Part shown: positions 1 to 9,526 of the stretch, in pieces
Layout: each line of letters opens with the position of its first letter
Numbering within the stretch: position 1 is the stretch's first letter
Assembly: GCA_000226015.1 (NCBI GenBank)
Contig: JH155149.1
Span: 108,225 to 137,027 of the forward strand
Direction of reading: 5' to 3'
Source: Mnemiopsis leidyi
Lineage: Eukaryota > Ctenophora > Tentaculata > Lobata > Bolinopsidae
DNA: 28,803 nt
Position numbers and translations under genes: made by a program
Notes under the pieces: generated by a model
Told to the model about the DNA's origin: nothing
Database searches by the model: none
The model's input: the letters and a program-made list of their open reading frames with translations, nothing else

Positions 1-351
1 GAAAGCATGCACGTTTCTGAGGTTAAGATTCTTAGTTAGAATATTAAAAACGAATGTCTTTGGTATAGAAAGGCGTAAGGCAATATCAGTGCATGATAAT
101 CATGAGTTTTGAGTTTTTATTCGCTTTACTTTCCTGATTGCTGCAGTGGTATAGGTCACAATTGGTCTACCAGGGCTTGTCCTCTTTTCCTGGTGTAATC
201 GGCCATTCAAGATATCTGAAATCCAACGGAAAACAGTCCTTTTGTTAGGGCTAGCATTCCCGTGAACCGCTACGAGCTCAATATGACTGTCTGCAGCAGA
301 TAGACCCATCTTGTGTCGAGTCAAAACATTGAAACGAAAATCACCATTCAT
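1..351 (-). pseudogene. Mariner-type transposase, N-terminal part, broken
   Basis: Reads from the ATG at 351 toward the left edge. Residues about 1-83 resemble the N-terminal helix-turn-helix DNA-binding region of mariner/Tc1-superfamily transposases: an LVAVHGNASP-like segment, then VFRWISDI, then the GRP-containing linker (SPGRP). An in-frame TGA at 100-102 interrupts it. The same frame then stays open for 33 more codons to base 1 and still looks like transposase (ALRLSIPKTFVFNILTKNLN, the second helix-turn-helix). The catalytic DD(D/E) domain would lie outside the window. Such a protein would bind terminal inverted repeats and cut and paste the element; this copy looks dead. No inverted repeat was identified just right of 351. 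The family call is from motif memory and is fairly sure; the exact subfamily is not. Confidence 0.82.
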
Positions 352-1241
352 CTCATTCAGCGGAGGTAGAAAATGAAATCAAAAAGCTTAGCTTAAAGGG
401 CTGTTAAAGTTCAACCCTTATCCTAAAAATCACTTATCTTTACCTAAAATTGTCTGATAAAACCGATCCTGGTAACGAAATTTTACACAGACTTTTACTT
501 TTGGAATAAAACGCTCACTGACAATATTTTTCGAACGCACTAATATTTACGTTTAAACAGGGTAAATGTTTATCTATTTATGTTTAAGCAAAGTAATTCT
601 GAGTTTAAACAAAAAAGTTGTGTTACTGTCAGGGCCGAAGAAATCTGGTTTAAAACGGATGATTGAAAAATGTGACGGGGCAGAGAAACAATAGGGTTTT
701 GAAGGGGAAGGTGAGAATGTGGTCACGAGATTTGGAAGGAAAACTTAATGATTCTTTAAAAAGGGTCCTTAGAATGGATATTTCGTGCAGGGGGTAACAA
801 CTTTAAGTTGATAAAGATTGCCTGAGTAAGGGGGTTGCAGATAGATCTGTTTAGCCAGCACGTGGGTGCAAGGAAAGAAAACTTAGCGCAAGTGTAGCAG
901 TTGAGGTGATTACTTTTTCATGATGACTAACAATTTCTTTTTTCTGTACGAAAAGACAACAACCCGTAAATCGCAGTAAAATGATCATTGATAAGTTTAA
1001 AAGTCTCAATCTTGATGGCAAAACTAATAAATTCAGTATTGGTTAGTAGTAGAAAACAGTCATAGATGATAAATAAATAGTGGAAAACGGTTTCAAAATT
1101 TAGGTAGAGTCACAATCCTTGAGACTGGAAGAAAAGACAGTATTGACGACTGTACTGTACATATATATGCTGTAGATATAAATGCTTTTGAGCTCTTTAA
1201 GAGTAAAAACCACAGTAGAGTCTTCCAGTAGTTGCTTTCAG
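352..1241. other. No gene recognised
   Basis: AT-rich sequence without a convincing ORF or splice-bounded exon. It may hold the rest of the transposon's 5' end next to the mariner fragment, but no terminal inverted repeat was recognised. Confidence 0.5.
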
Positions 1242-1342
1242 CGACAAACAGCGATACCGGTCTACGTATGCAATCCGGAGGAGCTCCATCAGACGTTAGC
1301 CACAAGGCGGATGTAGCCTCCTTGTCAAAACGGGGAGGAAAA
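1242..1342 (+). CDS. Possible internal exon, unknown protein
   Basis: A 101-nt open segment lies between a good acceptor (TTGCTTTCAG just before it) and a strong donor (AAA then GTGAGT). In the frame starting with two bases it encodes 33 codons rich in Ser, Gly and Lys (TNSDTGLRMQSGG, then SDVSHKADVASLSKRGGK). The frame stays open beyond the donor to 1438, so an unspliced reading is also possible. No family is recognised and no partner exons were found nearby. It may be a chance open stretch. Confidence 0.25.
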
Positions 1343-3189
1343 GTGAGTGCCCACAGACAAAAACACAGCGATACCTTACAGCAACGAGTAAGTCTGGCAG
1401 AGGTACGTTATAGCGAGACTTTTAAGATCGGTACCTGAACTACCAGTTCATTTTTAATCTTTGTCTTGGTAGATTTGCCGACTCGTTGTGTTATAAGGTC
1501 GTAGCTCATGATAACGTGACTTTTTATTGAAATCTTCTTATTATTATCATAAAAATAATATACTATCAAAAGTAGATAGAATTTTAATAGAGGACTTATG
1601 CCAATGGAACCAAGAAATTTCTTGAAAATGTAAGGGAACAACGATGATAACAATCAGGGGAAACCAATACAACCGATCAATGACCAGTCACAACTCACAA
1701 GGCCTTGGGGGTCAAGTGAAAAATTTTGAGTAATCTCATGCAAAGGGAAAAGGTGGGAACTGGAAGTCACAACTATAAAATCTAATATTGAATTTTAGCC
1801 AATAATAAATCTAATTTATGTGTTTAAATAGTTGTGATAAAATAGAGCCAGCACGCTTTACTAGGGTGAATGGGAGATGCCGGAACAGATCCTGGGTTAA
1901 TTAAACAGTTAATTTTCAGTCCATTTCAAATAAATTCATTCCAGCAGTGATGGACCCCGAATGAGAAAACGGGATGAGTATTTTACTTTCGATACCTTTT
2001 ACCAGTTACCACCAAATTGTTTTGAGAACAAATTTCAGTGATTAGAAATGTCAAATGGCTTGGTTGCCAATATCCGCATGACGTGCACAACAAACAAATG
2101 GCTCCTAAAAGCACCAAAATTATAAAACAATTGTTATAACATCAAGTTCAGTAAAATATTGGAGCGGAGTCTTAGGTTAGGGCGATAACCGTTGACTACA
2201 AATGTTGCATGATATAATCAAGCATCGCCGATATTGTCCAATTTAACTTAAGCAATGTTGATTTTTGTAAGATTTCGATTAAGAAAATGTCGATAGAAGA
2301 GTGGCAATGGTTCATCCCTATTAGGATAGGTGAAGGAATAATACCAGTAAAACAAATATTTAAAATATATTTTAAAATATCCAAGTAATCAACTTAAATT
2401 CTCTATATAAAATACTACTCTAAAATCAACTAAAACAAAACCAAAACAATCACGTTAAATAAGACGTTCCCAGAAGACACCCAAGCCTAGTTTTTTCCCA
2501 ACAAAAACTTACACTATTTGTCATGCTAGAGGGTGTCCGAGAGAACTGTACTGATTCTCGGTGTCTCTGTAGAACCAGATGTACTTTCTGTCTGAACAAC
2601 TTCCGCATGTCCATGGCAACCGACTTAAGTAACTAGTCTAACTATTGTACGTTTAAGCTACACTACTTGTCGATGTACAAGACTATACCTTCTCCATTAA
2701 TACCAAAATTGGTCTACGCAGAAATGTTGTGTACAGCAGTGGAGTATCTTTAAATTTCCTAATTCTATGTCCTTAAATGATCAAATTGTCTTTTATGATA
2801 CGTTTGTTCAGAAATTTCTGGTCGCTACCAATAATCCCCCATCATTTAGGGGTTAGAAGCTTACATGAGAAAATGTGCTTTCGTATTTATAGGAGAGATG
2901 GTCGAATGAGAAAATGTGCTTTCGTTTTAGAGTAGAAAAGGTCAGAAAATGTGTATGCAAAGAATTCTCAGTCTTGGCACCTCCGACTTTCACTCATCAT
3001 GTCAAATCGAACCCAGATTGAAAAGAGGGGATGATTAATTCTAAGAACTTCGAGAACAAAGAGCACTATTTTCTAAGTTATACAACGAGAGAAAAAAGCT
3101 GACAATAGAAAAAGAAATACTCACTGAAAGTGAAGAAGTGATGTGGAAACAACACAGAACTCACCGACAACAATTAGGAACGTAGCTAA

Positions 3190-3285
3190 TTGAGGCAGTG
3201 TCGCAAACACGTTTTGACACGTGACAGCGTTTCTTCATGTTCATTGGTCAACACGGATTTGCGACACCTCCCCACAATCAGTAAC
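3190..3285. mobile_element. Short palindromic MITE-like element
   Basis: The left part (GTGTCGCAAACACGTTTTGAC) is repeated in inverted form on the right (reverse complement begins TGGGGAGGTGTCGCAAAT, then CCGTGTTGACCAATG). This end resembles the ends of the elements at 13910-14067 and 27392-27488 (GGGGAGGGGTCA...CCAAT), so it is probably a diverged member of the same family. No target-site duplication was established. Confidence 0.45.
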
Positions 3286-4771
3286 GCTCCTCCACGATAA
3301 AAGAATGTATGCTAACCTCCTCGTTCGCTATCGAGCTTGAGGAGGCTCCTGACTGCGAATCTCGTCTGGTTTGGAGAATCAAGGACGTCACTTTACGTTT
3401 AAATAGACCTCGCATTGCCATGGTCACCGAGCCTTTGTTTTACTATTAATGGGAGCAATTTGTTGTAGGTAAAGCTCAAATGTTAGCAGTTATGCTGTAT
3501 GATAATACACAAAAACGCATGGAAATGGGCAATGAGTGGACGAATTCCCGAAATTTCAGATGTTTTGGCAGTGCGTTACCTTGGCAACCATGGGCAAAGC
3601 ACCTGTCAAGGAACCTGAGCAGACTAAGGCTGCAGTGTTGGCTGAACACCAAACAAATACAATTACATAGAGCCCACAAACGCAATGTTAGGATGAAAGA
3701 GATGACGAAAGCAAGGTGGTCAGAAGGGATAAGTGTTCTGGCCAAGATTACATGGCCCTGTGGTCAGTCACGTGCACTCCGCTAAACACCGCGAAGAGAC
3801 GAAGTAGATCAAGCAGAATCTGACTGCACTGCACGCAAGCAACAAGCATCTGCTCTCAATGTGAGGAAACTAAGTGTCGTGTTTTAGAAATAGTTGCACG
3901 GCCACAACTGAAGTTCGGAGCAATCACTGTGGAAGGGAAGGCGGTTATTTCGGAGATAAGTGTGAGAACTGGTGGTGTGATGTGTCAGACCACCAGGCTG
4001 GCGGACAGTTGTCATGATCAGAAGTACTGAAACCATCTCGTTGCGGTGAGATGCAATCTATCACAATCGGAGTAGCGAAATGAGCTGATCCCATGCAGGA
4101 TGATAATTATAGCAGCTAGATATTTACAATTGTAAGTTAAAACAAATAGTTGCACACGTGAGGGTTTCAATAGGTGTCGGATCTGTAGGACATGGTAGAG
4201 TACTTTTTCGGAAAAGTTGCACGTTTTCCATGCCAGCTGAAAAACGTTGAGCATTGGACCGGCCTGGACGGTAAAGAAGAAAAATCTGGAAATTGAGAAG
4301 TAAGAACTGGAATCGAAGCACCGGAGAAAATATGAGCATATAGCCCGAATAGAGGGATTTTGATTTGATTTTTTCAGATTAATGGACCTACTACCTCGAT
4401 ACTCCAACTGCCGCACACAACATTATACCTACAAAATTTACTCTGCCGATATCGAATAACCACGAGGCAGCTTTAACAGAAATCAAAATATTTCAAATGA
4501 TGGAAAAGCTGGGCCAAACGAGTTTTGCTCAATCGCCGGTGTGTTTACGTACATCGTCAGGTGGCTATAGGAGGACTAACAGCCATGCAAGTCACTCTTA
4601 CTCGCGATGAAACTCGATAAGAAAATAACAATAACAGAATATTAGAGAAGTTCTGTGATTGTTGATGGTCTAAGGTGAAACTTCGGAGAGATTAATGGTA
4701 CATAAAGTGAATATCACCGATGTCAAGTCACAAAACATCATCGCGTAAGCACGTTAAGTTTTATCGGTTAC

Positions 4772-4858
4772 GAGAACTATCGATCATAAGTATCGAGGCG
4801 AATAAATGGACTTATTCCATCTGATTCGATCACTTTGTGACTTATCGATAGAACTCTC
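4772..4858. repeat. Imperfect palindrome, about 87 bp
   Basis: The two halves are inverted copies: GAGAACTATCGAT on the left and ATCGATAGAACTCTC on the right, with further partial pairing inward (AATAAATGGACTTATTCCAT at the centre is nearly self-complementary). It could be a foldback MITE or another hairpin-forming repeat. No coding potential is seen. Confidence 0.45.
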
Positions 4859-5517
4859 GGGACAACGAGCCACTTCATCTAATCAAGAAAAGTGCATGGG
4901 TTATAACGTTCGTAGTGCTATAGTTATACGTCACTACGTCTAGTTGTTGGAAATGACTTACACTAAGCTACCAAGGTAGTCCACATAATCTAATTTCGAA
5001 ACAAGAATCATTGTTCCCATTAATACTGAATGATAGTGGTGGTAATATGAGAAAAACAGTAAGAAAACAAGATTCATGTGTGGTGCAGTTTGATGGTTTG
5101 ATGGGACTAAAGAGACAACAAAGACTCGGTGCGATCGTAATCACATATCAAGTATGACTTCGCCCCTTAATTTTCAAAATGCGGGACCGGACAGAATTTT
5201 TATAGAAACTTCTTATACTATGATATAAGAATTAAAAAGGACAGAGTTGACAGCAAACACCGCCGAGGCTGCTACACGTAGTTGTTGTAGTTAATGACAA
5301 GTTCTCCGGCCACCGCCATCCTCAAACCCTCAACCGGCTATCTAATCAACCGAGGAAGCTAAAAATAAACTCTTACCACACTACCTTACACCACAAAACT
5401 AGTTCAATAATAACTAGTACTTTCAGAACCCGAATAAATATCACTACTATTACAAGCTCATAAACCACTTGATCAACCCTAAAAATGTTGAATGTAGAGA
5501 ACCTTCTTAGCTGCTAC

Positions 5518-5808
5518 CTTTATTCCAGACATACCAGTGCTGCTCTCTGTTTCCGAGCTAGGTCTATTTCCTACCTCAATATCAGAGAAACCAGTGCTGC
5601 TCTCTGTTTCCGAGCTAGGTCTATTTCCTACCTCTATATCAGAGAAACCAGTGCTGCTCTCTGTTCCCAAGCTAGGTATATTTCCTACCTCAATATCAGA
5701 GAAACCAGTGCTGCTCTCTGTTCCCGAGCTAGGCCGATTGCTAGAAGATCCTCCAAAATGGCGGATGTTGCTCACTCTTCTAACTGCTTTTCTGAACTTG
5801 GTTGGCAT
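5518..5808 (-). CDS. Possible first exon, Ser-rich protein with 19-residue repeats
   Basis: An ATG at 5808 opens 97 codons ending at a plausible donor (ATAAAG then GTAGCA). Residues about 1-20 are basic (MPTKFRKAVRR...). The rest is a 19-residue repeat, three full copies and a partial one, with consensus GTESSTGFSDIEVGNRPSS. The repeat unit is 57 bp, a multiple of three, so the frame is kept. Each full repeat also carries GAG-GTAGGA, a donor-like site. If unspliced, the frame would stop at 5479 after 109 residues. A pyrimidine-rich acceptor near 5110 on this strand is phase-compatible but followed by a stop after ten codons. No family recognised. Confidence 0.35.
5534..5734. repeat. 57-bp minisatellite, 3.5 copies
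   Basis: Units start at 5534, 5591, 5648 and 5705, the last partial. Each opens with CCAGTGCTGCTCTCTGTT and ends with ATATCAGAGAAA. Copies differ by only a few substitutions. The array lies inside the possible minus-strand exon at 5518-5808 and all frames remain open through it, because 57 is divisible by three. Confidence 0.9.
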
Positions 5809-7584
5809 CTTTGTTTTCTAGCTGGCCCGATCTTCTAGCTGTTCGTAGCGAATCGTCATGCGTATTTTAATGTTGGACGATCAAGAGATAGAAAATTGTA
5901 AAAGATATCAGAACACATCCAAATTCGAGAGAATAATCTGAGTTTGAAAATTAAAAAATAACTATCGGTAATTTTTGTTGTTATTTGAACACAATACATA
6001 CTGCCTAGTCTATTCAGGAACTACGATAAAAGATAAAACGATTGCTAATCACGAAGTTCATTCGTAAGGTTTTCATTGAGCAAAAAATTGAACTTCGTAG
6101 ATTCTGAAGTAATAACAAGCAAAATAAAAGCTCATCAAGCATGCATCGAATGAAACTATCATAAAAAGTCAGTTGCAATTGCGGGATCGGAATTTTAACT
6201 GGATCTGTAGTCCTAACTCAGCCATGATGCATGGCATGAGAGAATATAGTGGTTTTTAATAAATCTACATGCTGGATAGCTGGAGTTGATATGGATATGA
6301 TTATATATGACCAGCTGCTTTATAAGTGCATTCTCTGAATCCACCACTTCACGACTAATTTCTTTTGAGATGATCAACGGCCTTTTGACGACGTCCATTG
6401 AGTTTTTTTGTCAAAAACCACCAGTTAAGCTGTTAAATCTTTATATATGATTAAGTGTGATAGTATATTTTGCTGAATGCTCGATCTTAAAATTATAGAT
6501 TTGCGTTCAACTATTACATCAAAACAGTCAATGCAATGTTTGTATATTGCACGAATCTGATTTTTATTTAATACGACACTAATACACTGTAATCATTGTA
6601 AAGACTACTCCGTACGGGCGCGAGATGTAAGACCTTATGAGATATATTTACTAAAACGGTAAAAACTGCCCACAGGAAACCAAGAAATGGCACAAAAATA
6701 AGTCTGTAGAAACGAAAAAGTAACTGGAATTCTAATGAGTATTCTACAGGGGTTTGAAACCGAAACAATCTACGATATTTCAGATGGAATGAAACCATAC
6801 TTTAATCGGTTTATGTATTACAGACTCAGTTACCTTGGTAATTATCTTGAACCTTCTTTTACTAGAGTTTCCTTCGCCCAATTGGATTAACTATACATTT
6901 TTGGACTTTTTATTCACACTTCGGTGGTTTTGATGATGAACACTTGAATGGTGCATTATTCGTCGAAGAAGAAGTAAGATGACAGTATATTTTAGAAAAA
7001 AGTTATTGATTTATATAAACTAACTAAGATCTTACCAATTTAAATTTCATCGAGTTATTGTTGACTCTTGCCAAATTAACGATTCTTCATAATTGTTACT
7101 ATCGATTGTTACTACCAAATGTTACTTCCAATGATGACCCAATTATAACCAGTAACCATTGGTCGGTATTCATCCTGATTCAGGAAACTCATTATATAAA
7201 TTGACGAGATTATATCCGTCTACCGTTCTAACGAAACGACATCGTACAGCTTTAGGCTGCGAGAGTCGGGTATCACCGCGACAAAAATATCTGCAAAATG
7301 CATTTGATCACGCACGTGGCGAATGGAGATTTCATACTTATTTTAATTCGGACACTCCAACAGCCACATGTTACACAAGTGTAACGGCCAATTACAGGAG
7401 GCCGAATGTACAATTATACATACACGCCAGTGACGGTTAAGGTAGTGTGTACCATACTTTTATCGCCCGAGACTTCGCTGCAACGGGCAGCTACTCATTT
7501 AACCCTCAATCACGGTTTCCCGATCATTCGGCTGAGTCGACCGAAGAAGGTTGCATAGGCAAATGCCCTTAGCGCACTTCTCTA
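5809..7584. other. No gene recognised
   Basis: AT-rich. Short open frames, including 7159-7440 (+), show no recognisable domain. The stretch 7248-7286 shares a motif with 17662-17698 (CTGCG-GAGTCGGGTATCA-CGCGACAAA), suggesting that part of it belongs to a dispersed repeat, possibly the body of the tRNA-headed element to its right. Confidence 0.45.
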
Positions 7585-7660
7585 GGACTGGCGGATACGG
7601 GATTTGAACCCCCGACCTCCTGCGTGGGAGCCGAGTTGGAAACCACTACACCACCAGCCC
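7585..7660 (-). tRNA. tRNA-like sequence, probable pseudogene or SINE head
   Basis: 76 nt on the minus strand. It begins GGGCTGG and ends CCAGTCC, which pair over seven positions with one wobble. It has a good RNA polymerase III A box (TGGTGTAGTGG) and B box (GGTTCAAATCC). The fold is not canonical: five extra bases separate the T arm from the 3' acceptor strand, the T stem has a mismatch, and the anticodon stem pairs cleanly (CTCC/GGAG) only if the loop has six bases. A CCC (Gly-like) anticodon is possible but not secure. A decayed tRNA or the head of a tRNA-derived SINE, with body extending left on this strand, fits better than a working tRNA. Confidence 0.6.
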
Positions 7661-8548
7661 ATAAACACCCCAATTTACTAATTTAATTTCCATCACTATT
7701 TGGTATCAACTCCCGAAGTGATGCTGATGCACTTGTGAATGCTTGATTTAGTCTGGTGCCCTGCATACTTTGATGAGAGAAAAGAGCATTCGTGGAATTG
7801 CAACTATGCTACAGCAGAGCATGAACCAAGGACCTGGCGCACTAGTAACGCACGTGCAATATCTAATTAGGAGAGGAGCTGGGAAAAATATAATTATCTA
7901 TAAGATCACGTGTGCTTGCTCGAAATAGGTGAACGTGGCAATAATTCTCTCAAGTCTCTAGCGATGAGCTTTAAGAAAGTCATGTTGTATAATTTAGATG
8001 AGCTATAATTGACTTATAATATATCAGCTGTTGATAACGACTTCACGTGTTCAGCTGTTGATCCTGAGCAGGAAATAATTATAGAGCAAAGAGAGGTGAG
8101 TTAGAGTCTCGAACAGTAGTTTTGAAGCACAAGGCATGCTTTTATTGCACAACATTTTTATGTTTTTAAGTTGCACAACATTTTAAACTACAGACTGCCA
8201 TCTGAATTCGATCCGATCTTTTATTTTATTCTCCTTATTTATTCAATTTCTAAATGCCAAAGTGTTTGAAAGCAGCCTGTCTCTTATTTTTTAACTGTCG
8301 AATTGACCAAACATTTTTTGCGTTTTAAGTTTTCTAGGATATAAATCAAATTACTTCTAGAAGTATGGTCATCAGGATTCTTTTGTTGTGGAATTGAGGG
8401 TATTCTTCTGTTAACAAGTAAAGATATTAACTTGCTGCCTAGTGCCAAGCATTACTCACTTCCCTAACCTTTTCGTACTTTCCCATATATTCATCAAATT
8501 ACTCAATCACAAAACAGCTTTCTGAAGTCAAAAGATGGAGATAGCGAA
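7661..8548. other. Upstream region of the lectin-like gene, no gene seen
   Basis: AT-rich and without a supported exon. It should contain the promoter of the gene starting at 8549. No clear TATA box was identified, though CATATATTC near 8483 is a weak candidate. Confidence 0.4.
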
Positions 8549-9526
8549 ATGTTAAGCAAAGTATATATGGTTGTGTTTGTGATGGTTCTGGGGTCAGCAA
8601 AATGCAGCGGTACGGTAAATTTGTAAGCCTTATCATTTTAAATTAAATGAGCCCTCTTCAATGTCAAAAGTAAATGATATCAGTTCAGGTTATAACTTTA
8701 AGTTCACAATATTAGTAGACAAAATTAACTTAAAGAAAATCAATTAGAGGTTTTGTTAAACGTATGAAACTTAACCCTATAACTTTGTCAGAAGTAACGG
8801 ACCCAAGTCTTATCGCAATTACTGGTTCCGAAGCAAAAAGTTATTACAATGACTGGGCTCCTTCAAACGCTCATGACGGAAACTATAATACACATTATGG
8901 TGTCAAAGACGATGACGCTACAGGAAATGACCTAAAACTCTTCCTGGACAAGGTCTATCGAATCTCTCACGTCGATGTCACGAACAGACTTGATGGATTC
9001 CTCGATAGATTTAGAGGAACTCAGGTAGTGGTCACCACGACAGATAACAACAGCGAATTTTCTCGGACTCAATCAGGAACATTTGTTTGTGGAATTGTCC
9101 TAGGTTTGACTTTTCTCAAAAGCTCTCATTATGAACCTTACAGCACACTAGGGCTTAACGCCACACTATCACTTAAAAAACAGCTGAGACATGAGATAAA
9201 GTTAATGTGCTTGCTGGTTTCAGTGAAAAAAATCAAGTAGGCAACCGTGAACTATGAAAATTTGCACGTAAGAAAGCTGATACAAAGCCTTAATAATAAC
9301 GGATTGTAACCAACATCTCATTTACGCAGGAAGTGATGTAAGAAGTGGGAACACCCAAGAGGCACAGACCTACAAATTTGACTGTAAAGGTGGTGCGGGG
9401 GATACAATCAGGATAAGAGACTGGGATGCCACAAGTGTAGGACATGGAATTTCTGAAGTTAAAGTTTATGGAGGACCGTTTTTAGGTAATACTTACATTC
9501 ATATAAAGTCCATGATTCATAATTGA
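8549..9526 (+). CDS. Secreted F-type-lectin-like protein, three exons
   Basis: Exons 8549-8622, 8748-9103 and 9330-9526 join in phase to about 208 residues. Donors are GTAAGC and a weaker GTTTGA; acceptors end ATTAG and ACGCAG. Residues 1-20 form a signal peptide (MLSKVYMVVFVMVLGSAKC). The rest fits an F5/8 type C/F-type lectin (fucolectin) fold: SNAHDGN, then DKVYRISHVDVTNRLDGFLDR, and ISEVKVYGG at the end, like the EVEVYG end of fucolectins. The fucose-binding signature R-x-D-x4-R is present (residues about 105-112). The preceding conserved His appears to be Lys/Asp, and the usual adjacent Cys pair is replaced by Gly-Phe, so fucose binding is uncertain. Known members act as secreted sugar-binding recognition proteins. 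The last exon could instead be spliced at 9486 (GTAATA) to further exons. Confidence 0.85.

Larger units (their letters stand above)
1343..5517. other. Mostly non-coding region with small repeats
   Basis: No recognisable gene. It contains a two-copy direct repeat near 2864-2955 (each copy with ATGAGAAAATGTGCTTTCGT), an inverted-repeat element at 3190-3285 and a palindrome at 4772-4858. Open frames around 3480-3785 (+) and 4018-4416 (-) have no recognisable domain and are left uncalled. Confidence 0.5.

Noticed and set aside
3480..3785. Plus-strand open frame of 101 codons after an acceptor-like TTGTAG
   Set aside because: No recognisable domain, no donor partner, and a competing frame (MGKAPVKEPEQ...) is open across part of it; not enough to call a gene.
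4018..4416. Minus-strand open frame of 132 codons
   Set aside because: Composition is irregular with runs such as FFFF and IIII, a second overlapping frame is also open, and no family was recognised.
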